The notes under the pieces were generated by a model, which did no database searches, was not told the origin of the DNA, and saw only the letters and a list, made by a program, of their open reading frames with translations. The position numbers and the translations under genes were made by a program. Below, in pieces: positions 1-7,969 of a stretch of DNA of 64,000 bases; position 1 is the first letter of the stretch; each line of letters begins with the position of its first letter. The stretch comes from Staphylococcus pseudintermedius (lineage in GTDB: Bacteria > Bacillota > Bacilli > Staphylococcales > Staphylococcaceae), in NCBI RefSeq assembly GCF_001792775.2, contig NZ_MLGE02000014.1, forward strand, positions 1-64,000, given 5' to 3'.

Positions 1-168
1 AAATATCATACTAAGGCTATGATATTTCTGTTCGTCAGTGCGAGTGTTTGCGTCCGACTTCCTTCAGATTCCACTTCGCAATGGACACCCTTGTCTTTCG
101 CTAACAGTTCCTACTACCAAGCCTGTAACGGACTTTCACCGTCAAGATGTTACCCATGCCGGGCGCAC
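1..168 (-). mobile_element. Group II intron, 5' fragment (copy 1)
   Basis: On the minus strand the segment begins at 168 with GTGCGCCCGGCATGGG, the typical 5' end of a bacterial group II intron, and continues with GTGAAAGTCCG. It matches the 5' part of the copy at 22911-23625 over about 140 bases. No reverse-transcriptase coding sequence remains inside the window; the left edge cuts the element. It lies 2 nt beyond the T-tract of the terminator at 171-205, the insertion preference known for group IIC introns. The first 21 bases are inverted relative to the matching part of the other copy. Confidence 0.75.
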
Positions 169-170
169 TG

Positions 171-205
171 AAAAAGACATCTTCCCGCAATGAGAAGATG
201 TCTTG
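171..205 (-). terminator. Rho-independent terminator (duplicate of the rpsI terminator)
   Basis: Minus strand: stem AAGACATCTTC pairs with GAAGATGTCTT around a short loop and is followed by a run of T. The sequence is identical to the terminator behind intact rpsI at 2706-2740. No complete gene precedes it here, only the duplicated last codons of rpsI. Confidence 0.85.
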
Positions 206-286
206 AAACATAATATATAATCAATATTAACGTTTTGAGAATTGAGGTGAACGACGGGCTTTTTTAAGACCTGGTTTTTTACGTTC
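171..286. repeat. Direct repeat of the rpsI 3' end and terminator (distal att-like copy)
   Basis: These 116 bases repeat 2706-2821 with a single difference (position 223 A, position 2758 G). They cover the last ~20 codons of rpsI, its stop codon and the terminator, and then diverge abruptly at 287. Including the neighbouring intron 5' ends, similarity extends to 122-286 and 2657-2821. A partial second copy of a housekeeping 3' end is the usual footprint of an integrative element whose attachment site lies in that gene. The rpsI 3' end is a known integration site for Macrococcus McRImecD islands. Confidence 0.8.
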
Positions 287-473
287 AAAAAACTTTAGGG
301 TTTCGTATAGTTGTATAAACTATCGTAAGCCTTGAAATTAAAGGATTTCTAATTCTTTTCGATTGCATAGAATTAAACCAAATTATACTTAGGGGTAACT
401 AAATAAACTGCTGGCCGGTGGTAAATACTCTTGTATCGTTCGATTATCGTCTGGTTATCACTGGATAAATTTA
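287..473. other. AT-rich stretch without recognisable gene
   Basis: About 190 bases between the distal rpsI repeat and the regulator fragment. No frame stays open long enough to judge and no integrase motif is visible. This is where an integrase gene would be expected to abut the attachment site if the region is an island, so the element appears to have lost it. Confidence 0.5.
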
Positions 474-723
474 TTAGCCTCTATATAAATAATTTCTAGT
501 ACCTAGGCCTCTACCTTCAGAACCGATAATCTCTATTTTCTTCAGTTCCGCAATTAAGTCAGATGTATAACTTTTTTGAAGACCCATTGTTTCTTGGATT
601 TCTATTCTACTTGCTAACTTACCATCTGATAGAAATTCTACAATCTCTGTCAACTTTTGATTTGTAGGTATTTTATTTAACTTGTAATTCTTATTAAATA
701 ATACTACTCGAAAATTCCCCTCT
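474..723 (-). pseudogene. C-terminal remnant of a second AlbA_2/RecG-like ATP-binding regulator
   Basis: Reading the minus strand from 723 to the stop at 474 gives about 82 codons. They begin GNFRVVLFN, typical of the end of the ATPase-like domain of AlbA_2 proteins, and continue into a winged-helix region (LTEIVEFLSDGKLASRIE, then a recognition helix and a short wing) ending in YLYRG. There is no start codon or ribosome-binding site. Upstream the frame runs into the 89-bp tandem repeat. The fragment lies directly behind an intact member of the same family and looks like the stump of a duplicated or partly deleted paralogue. Family assignment rests on architecture, not a search. Confidence 0.6.
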
Positions 724-911
724 TTACTCGAAAGCTTACAAAACCCTTGATATCATTGGTTTCACATGATTTTTTAATATTTTTCTTTTGAGTTACTCGA
801 AAATTTTTTTCTTTACTCGAAAGCTCACAAAACCCTTGATATCATTGGTTTCACATGATTTTTTAGTATTTTTCTTTTGAGTTACTCGAAAATTTTTCTC
901 TTTACTCGAAT
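703..911. repeat. 89-bp tandem repeat, two full units and a partial third
   Basis: The motif CTTTACTCGAAAGCT recurs at 722 and 811, and CTTTACTCGAA again at 900, giving a period of 89 bases. The first two units are nearly identical, including the CCCTTGATATCATTGG core; the third is cut after the motif, where it overlaps the last codons of the regulator gene at 902-2338. The repeat joins the intact regulator to the decayed one and may mark the recombination junction between them. Confidence 0.85.
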
Positions 912-2338
912 CCGAGTAAATAATATGTTCTCTTTGGATCATTTTTACTTGATCCATGTGTCGATATAATATTCATTTCCTCTAATTCTTTTAATCTTTT
1001 TCTAGCAGTAGGAACAGACCTTTGAATAATATTAGCAATTTTAGATGCTGTTAGTTCGCCTTGATTATATAAATGTCTCACAATTAATTCATGTTGCTCA
1101 TTTAAACTTTCAAATAATTCAGGTGTTATTATATTACTCACTCTACCTGTTTCTCTTTCTTTTCTAGCTACGACATTATTCTTCAAAGTTAGTTGTACTG
1201 AACTATTATTAGGCTCTGAATAAACAGGATCATCTAAAAAATAATCCTTCATTTCGTCAAATATACGTCCCACGCCCTCATTTGATTCTCTCACCCATTT
1301 ATATTGAGTTAATGCTGCAGCTAATTTTGGATTCCTTGAATATCTTTCTTCCTTAATATTCTCTAACGTAACAGAAGCAGGCAATACACCCGGGCTACTA
1401 ATTTCTAACCTGTCGTCAAACATTTTTATTCTTATATGATCGCCTTGATTATCATATCTACGATGTATAATAGCATTTATCATTCCCTCAAACCAAGCAA
1501 ATTCCGGATATTCCGGCAAAGTTACAAACCTTCCCTCTTTGCCTAAAAAAGTATATTCACGTAATTGTGTATTGATGAAAGCTCTCGCTTCTCTTATTGC
1601 TACTGGCAAAGCTTTGTCAAAAGTAATATCTTTTACAACGTTAAGTCTTGCCCCAGATTCTTCTTTTGTACCTTCATACCTCATGAATCGGATCCTAGCA
1701 CTAGGTAAATAAACATTAATATTATTACTAAACAATAATAAACCTGCAACTGTCAATTTACCTTCACGCATAAACCCTCTAGCTTTTAATAATTTTTCAT
1801 TATCTACATTAGTATCAAGTAATTGCTTAAACTCACTAACAAGGTTTTCATCCACATCTTCAATACTAGAATACTCGACCAATTCTTCTTCGAAACGACG
1901 TGAACCGCGATCGTATTCTAAATTGGTAATTTGATTGTGTGTCAATTTTCTACTTTTATCATTAATTCTTAAATATACTGAATCATCTTTTAAGGTGATA
2001 ATAGCATCATAGCTAGGTTCAATGTCGAAAATAAGAATTTCATCCATAGTTCCATCGCGTTTCTTCACTTCTATTATTTCATGAGTATATTTAGGTATTC
2101 TATATAAATGTTCGAAAGGTGCTTCAATATATACCTCTTTATTTTTTGCTTTTGAATGATTAAATCCTGAAATTTCTCCATTATCTTCAATACCAATTAC
2201 TAGTTTGCCACCTTCAGCATTTGCAAACGCACTAATATGTTGAGCAACATCTTTAGGATTTATAGACGCCCTCTTTCGATCTAGAAGCTGTCCTTCAACC
2301 TCATTTTGCAAATATTCAATATACTTACTACTAGTCAT
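902..2338 (-). CDS. AlbA_2 (Schlafen-like) ATP-binding transcriptional regulator
   Basis: 478 residues from the ATG at 2338, preceded by GAGG at 7 nt; a TTG five codons further upstream has no such site. Residues ~10-125 resemble the AlbA_2/Schlafen AAA_4 domain (LLDRKR, then ISAFANAEGGKLVIGI). Residues ~280-385 resemble the histidine-kinase-like ATPase module seen in RecG-like regulators (INAIIHRRY, ISSPGVLP). The C-terminal ~55 residues form a winged helix (LTASKIANIIQRSVPTARKR). Such proteins are usually predicted DNA-binding regulators, and some sit in mobile or defence loci; the exact role is unknown. The gene is visibly more AT-rich than the ribosomal genes beside it and lies between two rpsI 3'-end copies, which suggests acquisition by transfer. 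Confidence 0.8.
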   Translation of the reverse strand: MTSSKYIEYLQNEVEGQLLDRKRASINPKDVAQHISAFANAEGGKLVIGIEDNGEISGFNHSKAKNKEVYIEAPFEHLYRIPKYTHEIIEVKKRDGTMDEILIFDIEPSYDAIITLKDDSVYLRINDKSRKLTHNQITNLEYDRGSRRFEEELVEYSSIEDVDENLVSEFKQLLDTNVDNEKLLKARGFMREGKLTVAGLLLFSNNINVYLPSARIRFMRYEGTKEESGARLNVVKDITFDKALPVAIREARAFINTQLREYTFLGKEGRFVTLPEYPEFAWFEGMINAIIHRRYDNQGDHIRIKMFDDRLEISSPGVLPASVTLENIKEERYSRNPKLAAALTQYKWVRESNEGVGRIFDEMKDYFLDDPVYSEPNNSSVQLTLKNNVVARKERETGRVSNIITPELFESLNEQHELIVRHLYNQGELTASKIANIIQRSVPTARKRLKELEEMNIISTHGSSKNDPKRTYYLLGFE

Positions 2339-2439
2339 ATATAAACCTCGCAATCACGCATCTTATTGACTTTATTATAACATTCAATAAGATATCTATC
2401 GAATATCATTATGACCTCTATCTGCTTGTCGTACAAACC

Positions 2440-2702
2440 CCAAAGTAATTTATCCAACCTCGCGTCACTTGGCTAATTTCAGTGATAATGTCTTTAAAGG
2501 TACCGGGTCTATTTCATTTCGTTATTTTCCTTAAGGTGCGTATTAAATTTCTTTTTGCTTCCGTAGTCGGTCTGAAACGACAAACCCCATTGACCTTGGT
2601 TATTAGACAAATCAAGAACTTTAAACGTGTGACTGCTCCTACTCCTACTACCAAAACTGTAACGGACTTTCACCGTCAAGATGTTACACATGCCGGGCGC
2701 AC
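2440..2702 (-). mobile_element. Group II intron remnant (copy 2), internally deleted
   Basis: The minus strand from 2702 reads GTGCGCCCGGCATG and GTGAAAGTCCG, an intron 5' end, for about 60 bases. It then jumps at ~2640 into sequence matching the maturase (domain X) coding region of the copy at 22911-23625, ending near 2440 at the codons for the GWIKYF region. Reverse-transcriptase domains and domains V/VI are missing, so it cannot splice or move. It begins 3 nt beyond the T-tract of the rpsI terminator. Confidence 0.75.
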
Positions 2703-2705
2703 AAT

Positions 2706-2740
2706 AAAAAGACATCTTCCCGCAATGAGAAGATGTCTTG
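2706..2740 (-). terminator. Rho-independent terminator of rplM-rpsI
   Basis: Minus strand: AAGACATCTTC and GAAGATGTCTT form an 11-bp stem with a T-run, 21 nt after the rpsI stop codon. Confidence 0.9.
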
Positions 2741-2821
2741 AAACATAATATATAATCGATATTAACGTTTTGAGAATTGAGGTGAACGACGGGCTTTTTT
2801 AAGACCTGGTTTTTTACGTTC
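2706..2821. repeat. Direct repeat of the rpsI 3' end (gene-proximal att-like copy)
   Basis: Partner of 171-286, 115 of 116 bases identical. This copy completes the intact rpsI gene. In integrase-made islands the gene-proximal repeat restores the reading frame of the target gene, and that is what is seen here. Confidence 0.8.
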
Positions 2822-3154
2822 TTTCATACGTGGGTCACGTGTTAATAAACCAGCACGTTTTAATGAACCTCTGTATTCCGGATCAGCTTCTAATAATGCA
2901 CGTGCGATACCGTGACGGATTGCTTGTGCTTGACCAGTGAAGCCACCACCGTGAACGTTAACTAAAACGTCATAGTTACCTTTCGTTTCTGTTACGTCGA
3001 ATGGTTGGTTTAAGTCTAAGATTAATGATTCGAATGGTAAGTATTCACGTACGTCACGATCATTTACTTTAATGTTACCTTCACCTGGTACTAAACGTAC
3101 ACGTGCTACTGAGTTTTTACGACGGCCTGTGCCTCTATATTCAACTTGTGCCAA
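2762..3154 (-). CDS. rpsI: 30S ribosomal protein S9
   Basis: Small-subunit protein whose C-terminal tail reaches the decoding centre; it ends in the conserved SPQFSKR. I chose the TTG at 3154 (130 residues, the usual Gram-positive length) because AAGGAGG lies 8 nt upstream. The ATG at 3160, used in some annotations, is only 2 nt from that site. Second gene of the rplM-rpsI operon, 19 nt after rplM. Its 3' end is duplicated at 171-286, and the last ~20 codons appear to be the attachment site of the island to its left. Confidence 0.96.
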   Translation of the reverse strand: MAQVEYRGTGRRKNSVARVRLVPGEGNIKVNDRDVREYLPFESLILDLNQPFDVTETKGNYDVLVNVHGGGFTGQAQAIRHGIARALLEADPEYRGSLKRAGLLTRDPRMKERKKPGLKKARRSPQFSKR

Positions 3155-3173
3155 TGTCATTTCCTCCTTCTAA

Positions 3174-3611
3174 TTAACCACGTAACTCGTAGTTTTCTGG
3201 TTGTTGTGCAGCGTGTGGATGTTCAGCGCCACCATAAACGAATAATTTTTTACCTTGTTTTTCACCTAAACGTGAACTTGGTAACATTCCTTTAATAGAT
3301 GTTTCAAGTAAACGTTCTGGGTTAGTACGTTTTAACTCGCCAGCTGTGATTGATTTTAAACCACCTGGGTGATTTGAGTGACGGTAGTAAATTTTATCGT
3401 TTTCTTTGTTACCAGTCAATTCGATTTTTGATGCGTTGATGATGATCACGTAGTCACCTGTATCAACGTGTGGTGTGTAAGTTACTTTATTTTTACCGCG
3501 TAAGATAGCTGCTACTTCTGATGATAAACGACCTAATGTTTGCCCTTCAGCATCGACAACGTACCATTTGCGCTCAATGTTTGATTCATTTGCCATAAAT
3601 GTTTGACGCAT
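3174..3611 (-). CDS. rplM: 50S ribosomal protein L13
   Basis: 145 residues, the staphylococcal length, with the conserved HPGG and KGMLP segments and a typical C-terminus (ENYELRG). L13 is an early-assembly large-subunit protein. ATG at 3611 is preceded by AGGAGG. A leader of about 165 nt separates it from the promoter at 3782-3810, and in Firmicutes this position often carries the autoregulatory L13 leader RNA. Confidence 0.97.
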   Translation of the reverse strand: MRQTFMANESNIERKWYVVDAEGQTLGRLSSEVAAILRGKNKVTYTPHVDTGDYVIIINASKIELTGNKENDKIYYRHSNHPGGLKSITAGELKRTNPERLLETSIKGMLPSSRLGEKQGKKLFVYGGAEHPHAAQQPENYELRG

Positions 3612-3775
3612 AATTGAGTCCTCCTAGTGAATAAATGTTTCTATAGTTTTGGGGTGATTGTACGAAACAATCCAGTGCGCTATTTATTCCGTTAGCTGTT
3701 GCTCTTTCCTGCTTATATATCTTGTAACACAATAAGTTTCCGGGGCTTATCGTGGGGTGATATAAAACAATACCG
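3612..3775 (-). ncRNA. Possible L13 leader (5' regulatory RNA of rplM-rpsI)
   Basis: The untranslated leader between the rplM promoter and start codon is ~165 nt. It contains pairing segments, for example GATTGT with ACAATC near 3655-3675. Known biology: Firmicutes rplM mRNAs carry a structured L13 leader thought to mediate feedback by a ribosomal protein. I infer the assignment from position and length; I have not matched the covariance model. Confidence 0.4.
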
Positions 3776-3781
3776 TTAACT

Positions 3782-3810
3782 ATGATATAGGTTTTAGCGC
3801 ATAAAGTCAA
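3782..3810 (-). promoter_or_regulatory. SigA promoter of rplM-rpsI
   Basis: Minus strand: -35 TTGACT (3805-3810), 17-nt spacer, -10 TATCAT (3782-3787). Close to consensus and correctly placed upstream of the long rplM leader. Confidence 0.8.
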
Positions 3811-3819
3811 TGTGTTTCG

Positions 3820-4623
3820 TTAAATTTGTGTTGATTTTTTAGAGTGAATTTGAATGTGATCTCCAAAGTCCGCTGTTAACTGCTCTGCCGCTAAATAAAT
3901 CTTCTCCAAATACAGTCCTTCTGCGGGTGCTGTATGAGGAACAAGATTTCTATCTTGCTGCGCTAACAAGTTGGGAACATCGTCTGCTGAACGTCTCCCT
4001 TTACCGACTTCTAATAGATATGCCATAATGACACGCACCATATTGTACAAAAACCCTGATCCTGTAATCACGAAATCGATACCGTCTGCAGTCTGTTCAA
4101 CACGACTTTCATATATCGTACGTTCTTTGCTTTCAACTTCTGTTTTTTGTGAACAGAACGTCGTAAAATTATGTGTACCGACAAAATACTGAGCCGCACG
4201 TTGCATTGCTTCAATATCCAATGCTTTTGGCTCGAATGTTTTCAATTGTGACCAAAACGGGTTGCGATGTTCAGCTTGATAAATGCTATAGCGATAACGT
4301 TTCCCGACACAGTCATAGCGACAATGAAAGTCTCGATCAATAAAAGAAACATCATGAACATAGATATCATCAGGCAATGCACTATTCATCGCATGTTGCC
4401 AGCGTTCGGGCGTAATGTTTAAATGCGTATCAAAATGAAAATATTGTGCTTTAGCATGTACACCACGGTCCGTTCGACTGGATGGATGAATGCGTACATG
4501 TTGCTGATGCATGCGTTTTAATATTTTTTCAAAGTAGCCTTGAATTGTTCGCCCTTGATTTTGAATTTGAAATCCTAAAAATTGTGCACCGTTATAACTG
4601 ATTTTAACGAGGACACGCTGCAT
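3820..4623 (-). CDS. truA: tRNA pseudouridine(38-40) synthase TruA
   Basis: Isomerises uridines 38-40 in the anticodon arm of tRNAs. 267 residues; the catalytic aspartate is D52 in [10 protein letters not shown], and the second half keeps the [10 protein letters not shown] motif of the TruA family. ATG at 4623 follows AAAGGA. It lies 15 nt after ecfT in the same direction, the common Firmicutes order ecfA1-ecfA2-ecfT-truA-rplM-rpsI. Confidence 0.97.
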   Translation of the reverse strand: MQRVLVKISYNGAQFLGFQIQNQGRTIQGYFEKILKRMHQQHVRIHPSSRTDRGVHAKAQYFHFDTHLNITPERWQHAMNSALPDDIYVHDVSFIDRDFHCRYDCVGKRYRYSIYQAEHRNPFWSQLKTFEPKALDIEAMQRAAQYFVGTHNFTTFCSQKTEVESKERTIYESRVEQTADGIDFVITGSGFLYNMVRVIMAYLLEVGKGRRSADDVPNLLAQQDRNLVPHTAPAEGLYLEKIYLAAEQLTADFGDHIQIHSKKSTQI

Positions 4624-4638
4624 AATATCGTCCTTTCT

Positions 4639-5442
4639 TTAAAAAGTATGGCCTAACCATAGAGAAACCGCTGCAATAGGAACGAGGCTGATAATTAATA
4701 ATGTGTCTTTCAGCTGCCATTTTAAAATGCGATAACTCGTTCGTTCTGCATTGGCATCGTAACCTCTCACTTCCATCGCAATCGCAAGTTCTTCTGCACG
4801 TTGAAACGCAGAAATAAACAATGGAATGAGTAATGGAATAAATGCTTTAATTCTCGCAGCCAATGAACCTGAGCTAATGTCAGAGCCCCGTGATTTTTGA
4901 GATAAAATGATTTTATCCAATTCTTCCATTAATGTCGGAATAAAACGTAAGGCAATCGACATCATCATACTTAATGCTGCCACAGGAATTTTAATGTATT
5001 TTAACGGTTTAAACAGACGATCAAATGCATCTGTCAAATTGAGCGGACTCGTCGTTAATGTCAAAATCGTTGAGACAATCATAATGAATCCGAGTCGAAG
5101 CATGATAAGTATCCCTTCTCTAATCCCGTTTGAATCAATAGTAATGAAGCCCCATTCAATCAAACGTGTTCCACCTTTAGTGAGAAACAGATGCATCATA
5201 AAGGTTAAAATTAAAAAGAAGAATACCGGTAAGAGTCCTTTTATAAGAAACCATAATGGAATACGTGCAAGTTTAGTAACTGTGAGTAATATAAGTGCAA
5301 GCCACAAATAACTTAAAGACGCGTGACTAAAAAAAATAATGATAATAAACAAAAATACAAAAATCAGTTTCGCGCGCGGGTCCAATCGATGTATGACGGT
5401 ATCGAGCGGAAGAAAACGTCCAATAATTAGCTTATCCTTCAT
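4639..5442 (-). CDS. ecfT: ECF transporter transmembrane component EcfT
   Basis: Membrane scaffold that couples the two EcfA ATPases to exchangeable vitamin-binding S components (such as BioY encoded at 55720-56280). 267 residues from the ATG at 5442 (GGAGGC upstream); an in-frame ATG 7 codons earlier lies inside ecfA2 and has no good site. Several hydrophobic segments, then the coupling-helix signatures RGSDISSG and MEVRGYDA near the C-terminal third, each with the A-R-G pattern that contacts the ATPases. Start overlaps the ecfA2 end by 11 nt. Confidence 0.95.
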   Translation of the reverse strand: MKDKLIIGRFLPLDTVIHRLDPRAKLIFVFLFIIIIFFSHASLSYLWLALILLTVTKLARIPLWFLIKGLLPVFFFLILTFMMHLFLTKGGTRLIEWGFITIDSNGIREGILIMLRLGFIMIVSTILTLTTSPLNLTDAFDRLFKPLKYIKIPVAALSMMMSIALRFIPTLMEELDKIILSQKSRGSDISSGSLAARIKAFIPLLIPLFISAFQRAEELAIAMEVRGYDANAERTSYRILKWQLKDTLLIISLVPIAAVSLWLGHTF

Positions 5443-6298
5443 GACGTTGCCTCCATTCTTCATAAATCGCTACAAACGATGCTTCTGTTAATGCCAACTT
5501 GTCGAACTGTACGCCCAATTTCGCCTCAACATCACGCTGTAACCGCACAATGTCAGGAAGGCATAAGTGCAAAGCATTGACGTCATCAGGGCGTTGGAAA
5601 AAGTCATACGGCGTCGTGGATTCTATTAAAGTTCCACCTTGCATGATTTTAATTTCATCCGCAAATTCAGCGACATCGTTCATATCGTGTGTCACTAGAA
5701 TAATCGTTTTCCCTTCTTCCAACTGTAGTTTCTTAAACAACGCCATCACTTGAGCTTTACTTCGTGGATCTAAACCCGCTGTCGGTTCGTCTAAAATTAA
5801 AATATCCGGGTCCATCGCTAATATGGCAGCGAGCGCAATTTTACGCATTTGCCCTCCTGAGAGTAGAAACGGAGACTGCTGCATCACTTTTTCTGCATCA
5901 AAACCGAGTTCACCAAGCAACGTCATTGCTTTGTCACGTGCCTCTTCTATGTCAAGCCCATAATTACGTGGTCCGAACAATACTTCCTTTTCGACAGTTT
6001 CCTCAAATAACTGGGACTCCGGAAATTGAAAAACCATACCTATCCGTTGACGAATCGATTTCAGATGTTTATCTTTCGTTTTTCGGTTGACGGTGACATC
6101 TAGCACTTGGACCTTGCCACGGGTCGGTTTCACTAAACCATTGAAATGTTGAATCAATGTGGACTTGCCAGACCCCGTTTTACCGATAATCGCATAATAA
6201 CGTCCAGGTAAAAACTCTGTTGAGATTTGATTTAACGCTTGATATTCATAAGGTGTATTCTTTTGATACGTATAGGAAACTTCTTCAAATTTAATCAT
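5432..6298 (-). CDS. ecfA2: ECF transporter ATPase EcfA2
   Basis: One of two ATPases powering group II ECF vitamin transporters. 288 residues; Walker A GKTGSGKST (39-47), signature LSGGQ (146-150), Walker B ILILDEPTAGLD (166-177). The C-terminal region (~210-288) is the extension typical of EcfA2. Overlaps ecfA1 by 4 nt and ecfT by 11 nt, indicating translational coupling. Confidence 0.95.
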   Translation of the reverse strand: MIKFEEVSYTYQKNTPYEYQALNQISTEFLPGRYYAIIGKTGSGKSTLIQHFNGLVKPTRGKVQVLDVTVNRKTKDKHLKSIRQRIGMVFQFPESQLFEETVEKEVLFGPRNYGLDIEEARDKAMTLLGELGFDAEKVMQQSPFLLSGGQMRKIALAAILAMDPDILILDEPTAGLDPRSKAQVMALFKKLQLEEGKTIILVTHDMNDVAEFADEIKIMQGGTLIESTTPYDFFQRPDDVNALHLCLPDIVRLQRDVEAKLGVQFDKLALTEASFVAIYEEWRQRHEG

Positions 6299-7104
6299 GT
6301 CAACCGCTCCAATAATCCTTCATACGTTATAAACGATTGGCTAAGATTTAACTTTTGAGCCATGCGCATCTCAAAGGGCAAATCCAAACCAATTTCTACT
6401 AACGCTTCACCTTGCTCAAAAATCTTTTCAACCGTTCCTTCTAAAAACACTTCGCCGTGATTCATCACAATCACACGATCTGACGACACGACTTCTGAAA
6501 GGTCATGTGTAATCGCAATGACCGTAACACCTTTATGTCGATTGAGTGCTTTCACCATCGCTAGTATATCACGCTTACCTTCTGGGTCCAACATCGCCGT
6601 CGCTTCATCTAAAATAATCAATTGCGGTTCTAAAGCTAAAACACTCGCAATCGCGACACGTTGTTTTTGACCACCAGAAAGCGCAGTAGGTTCATGATGC
6701 TGTTTATCATACATATCTACATCTTTAAGGACTAAAGGCACAATGTCATGCATCTCATTGTAGGACAATCCTTTATTTTCTAAACCAAAAGCCACATCAT
6801 AGCTTACTGTTGATCCTACAAATTGATTTTCAGGATTTTGAAACACGATGCCAATATGATGTTCAAAAGCTGAACGATCGACACCTTTAATCGAACTGCC
6901 GTTAATACGAATATCGCCTTGATAATCTTGTTCAATACCTGTGAGCAGTTTCGCTAATGTTGATTTACCCGAACCGTTATGACCGACAATAGATAACCAT
7001 TCACCTTTGTTCACTTTGAATTGGATATCATTTAAAACTTTCGGTTGATCCTCATGATATTGAAATGAAACGTGATCAAATTCTATCAAGTGCTCGTGTT
7101 CCAT
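6295..7104 (-). CDS. ecfA1: ECF transporter ATPase EcfA1
   Basis: Partner ATPase of EcfA2. 269 residues; Walker A GHNGSGKST (41-49), signature ALSGGQKQR (141-149), Walker B LIILDEATAMLD. ATG at 7104 follows AAAGGAGG. First gene of the ecf-truA run; two terminators lie between it and rplQ, so it probably has its own promoter although no strong one is obvious. Confidence 0.95.
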   Translation of the reverse strand: MEHEHLIEFDHVSFQYHEDQPKVLNDIQFKVNKGEWLSIVGHNGSGKSTLAKLLTGIEQDYQGDIRINGSSIKGVDRSAFEHHIGIVFQNPENQFVGSTVSYDVAFGLENKGLSYNEMHDIVPLVLKDVDMYDKQHHEPTALSGGQKQRVAIASVLALEPQLIILDEATAMLDPEGKRDILAMVKALNRHKGVTVIAITHDLSEVVSSDRVIVMNHGEVFLEGTVEKIFEQGEALVEIGLDLPFEMRMAQKLNLSQSFITYEGLLERLT

Positions 7105-7247
7105 TTCTAGTGCCTCCTTTATGTGCTAATATGACTATTTTACAAAAAACAACGCCATTTGTATATGTATCGGAAATGTTTGCCTGCGATTCAATCCCAT
7201 CGTATGCCATTAGCGTTTCTGACTTGACTTAACGCTTATCGTCCCAT

Positions 7248-7290
7248 TAAAAAAAGGATATGAGACAATCAACCATCATCTCACACCCTT
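7248..7290 (-). terminator. Rho-independent terminator upstream of ecfA1
   Basis: Minus strand: TGAGA ... TCTCA stem extended by AGG/CCT, followed by seven T. It would stop any read-through from the ribosomal operon before ecfA1. Confidence 0.6.
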
Positions 7291-7441
7291 GTCTATTATT
7301 GTCAGACTGAGACACATCTAAGTTTTCACAGTCTTGATCTTCTCATAGTCTTATTTTCAATCAGTAATGATAAAGCAGTCAAAAAAATGAGGACGATTGG
7401 AACACAAAAGTTTGACGTCCCGACCCATCCAACATTGACAT

Positions 7442-7506
7442 AAAAAAGCGCGCACCCCATCTGAATTGAGTTCACGCTTTGTCGTCAATATTAAGTTAGA
7501 TGGGGT
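7442..7506 (-). terminator. Terminator of the S10-spc-alpha ribosomal operon
   Basis: Minus strand: ACCCCATCT pairs with AGATGGGGT, and nested AAAGCG pairs with CGCTTT just before a T-run. Situated about 80-140 nt after the rplQ stop. The rest of the 480-nt gap between rplQ and ecfA1 shows no gene I can support. Confidence 0.65.
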
Positions 7507-7584
7507 ACTCTGAGCTAGACAATATTTGTATGTGGCAAACATTATCGTTGCACTCATTTGCTTTCATGTAGTAGTGTGTATCAA

Positions 7585-7953
7585 TTATACTAATTCAATG
7601 ATTACTTTTAATGCGCCATCGCCTTGACGTGGAGCAACTTTAAGAATACGAGTGTAACCACCTTGACGCTCTTGGTAACGTTCAGCGATTTCACCGAATA
7701 ATTTTTGAAGTGCAGTTTGAGTCGTTTCATCTTCGTTTAAGATTTGAACGTTGCGTAATGTTTTAGCAGCATTACGACGAGAAGCTAAGTCACCTTTTTT
7801 ACCTAAAGTGATCAATTTTTCAACTACGCTACGAAGTTCTTTCGCACGTGCTTCAGTCGTTTCGATGCGTTCGCTAACGATTAATGATGTTGCTAAGTCA
7901 CGTAACATTGCTTTACGTTGATCTGAAGTACGACCTAATTTTCTGTAACCCAT
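7585..7953 (-). CDS. rplQ: 50S ribosomal protein L17
   Basis: 122 residues, beginning [17 protein letters not shown], the conserved L17 start. Binds 23S rRNA near the exit tunnel. Last gene of the long ribosomal operon, 16 nt after rpoA. Confidence 0.97.
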   Translation of the reverse strand: MGYRKLGRTSDQRKAMLRDLATSLIVSERIETTEARAKELRSVVEKLITLGKKGDLASRRNAAKTLRNVQILNEDETTQTALQKLFGEIAERYQERQGGYTRILKVAPRQGDGALKVIIELV

Positions 7954-7969
7954 GAGTTAACCTCCTTTA

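Noticed and set aside
703..911. CRISPR-like repeat
   Set aside because: The 89-bp units are directly adjacent without unique spacers, and there are only about two; no cas genes.
2482..2748. 88-codon frame on the plus strand
   Set aside because: It reads the antisense strand of group II intron debris and the rpsI terminator.
3586..3810. 74-codon frame upstream of rplM
   Set aside because: It lies in the rplM leader and promoter and has no ribosome-binding site; better explained as regulatory RNA.
7357..7557. 66-codon frame downstream of rplQ
   Set aside because: It runs through the terminator hairpin and lacks a ribosome-binding site.
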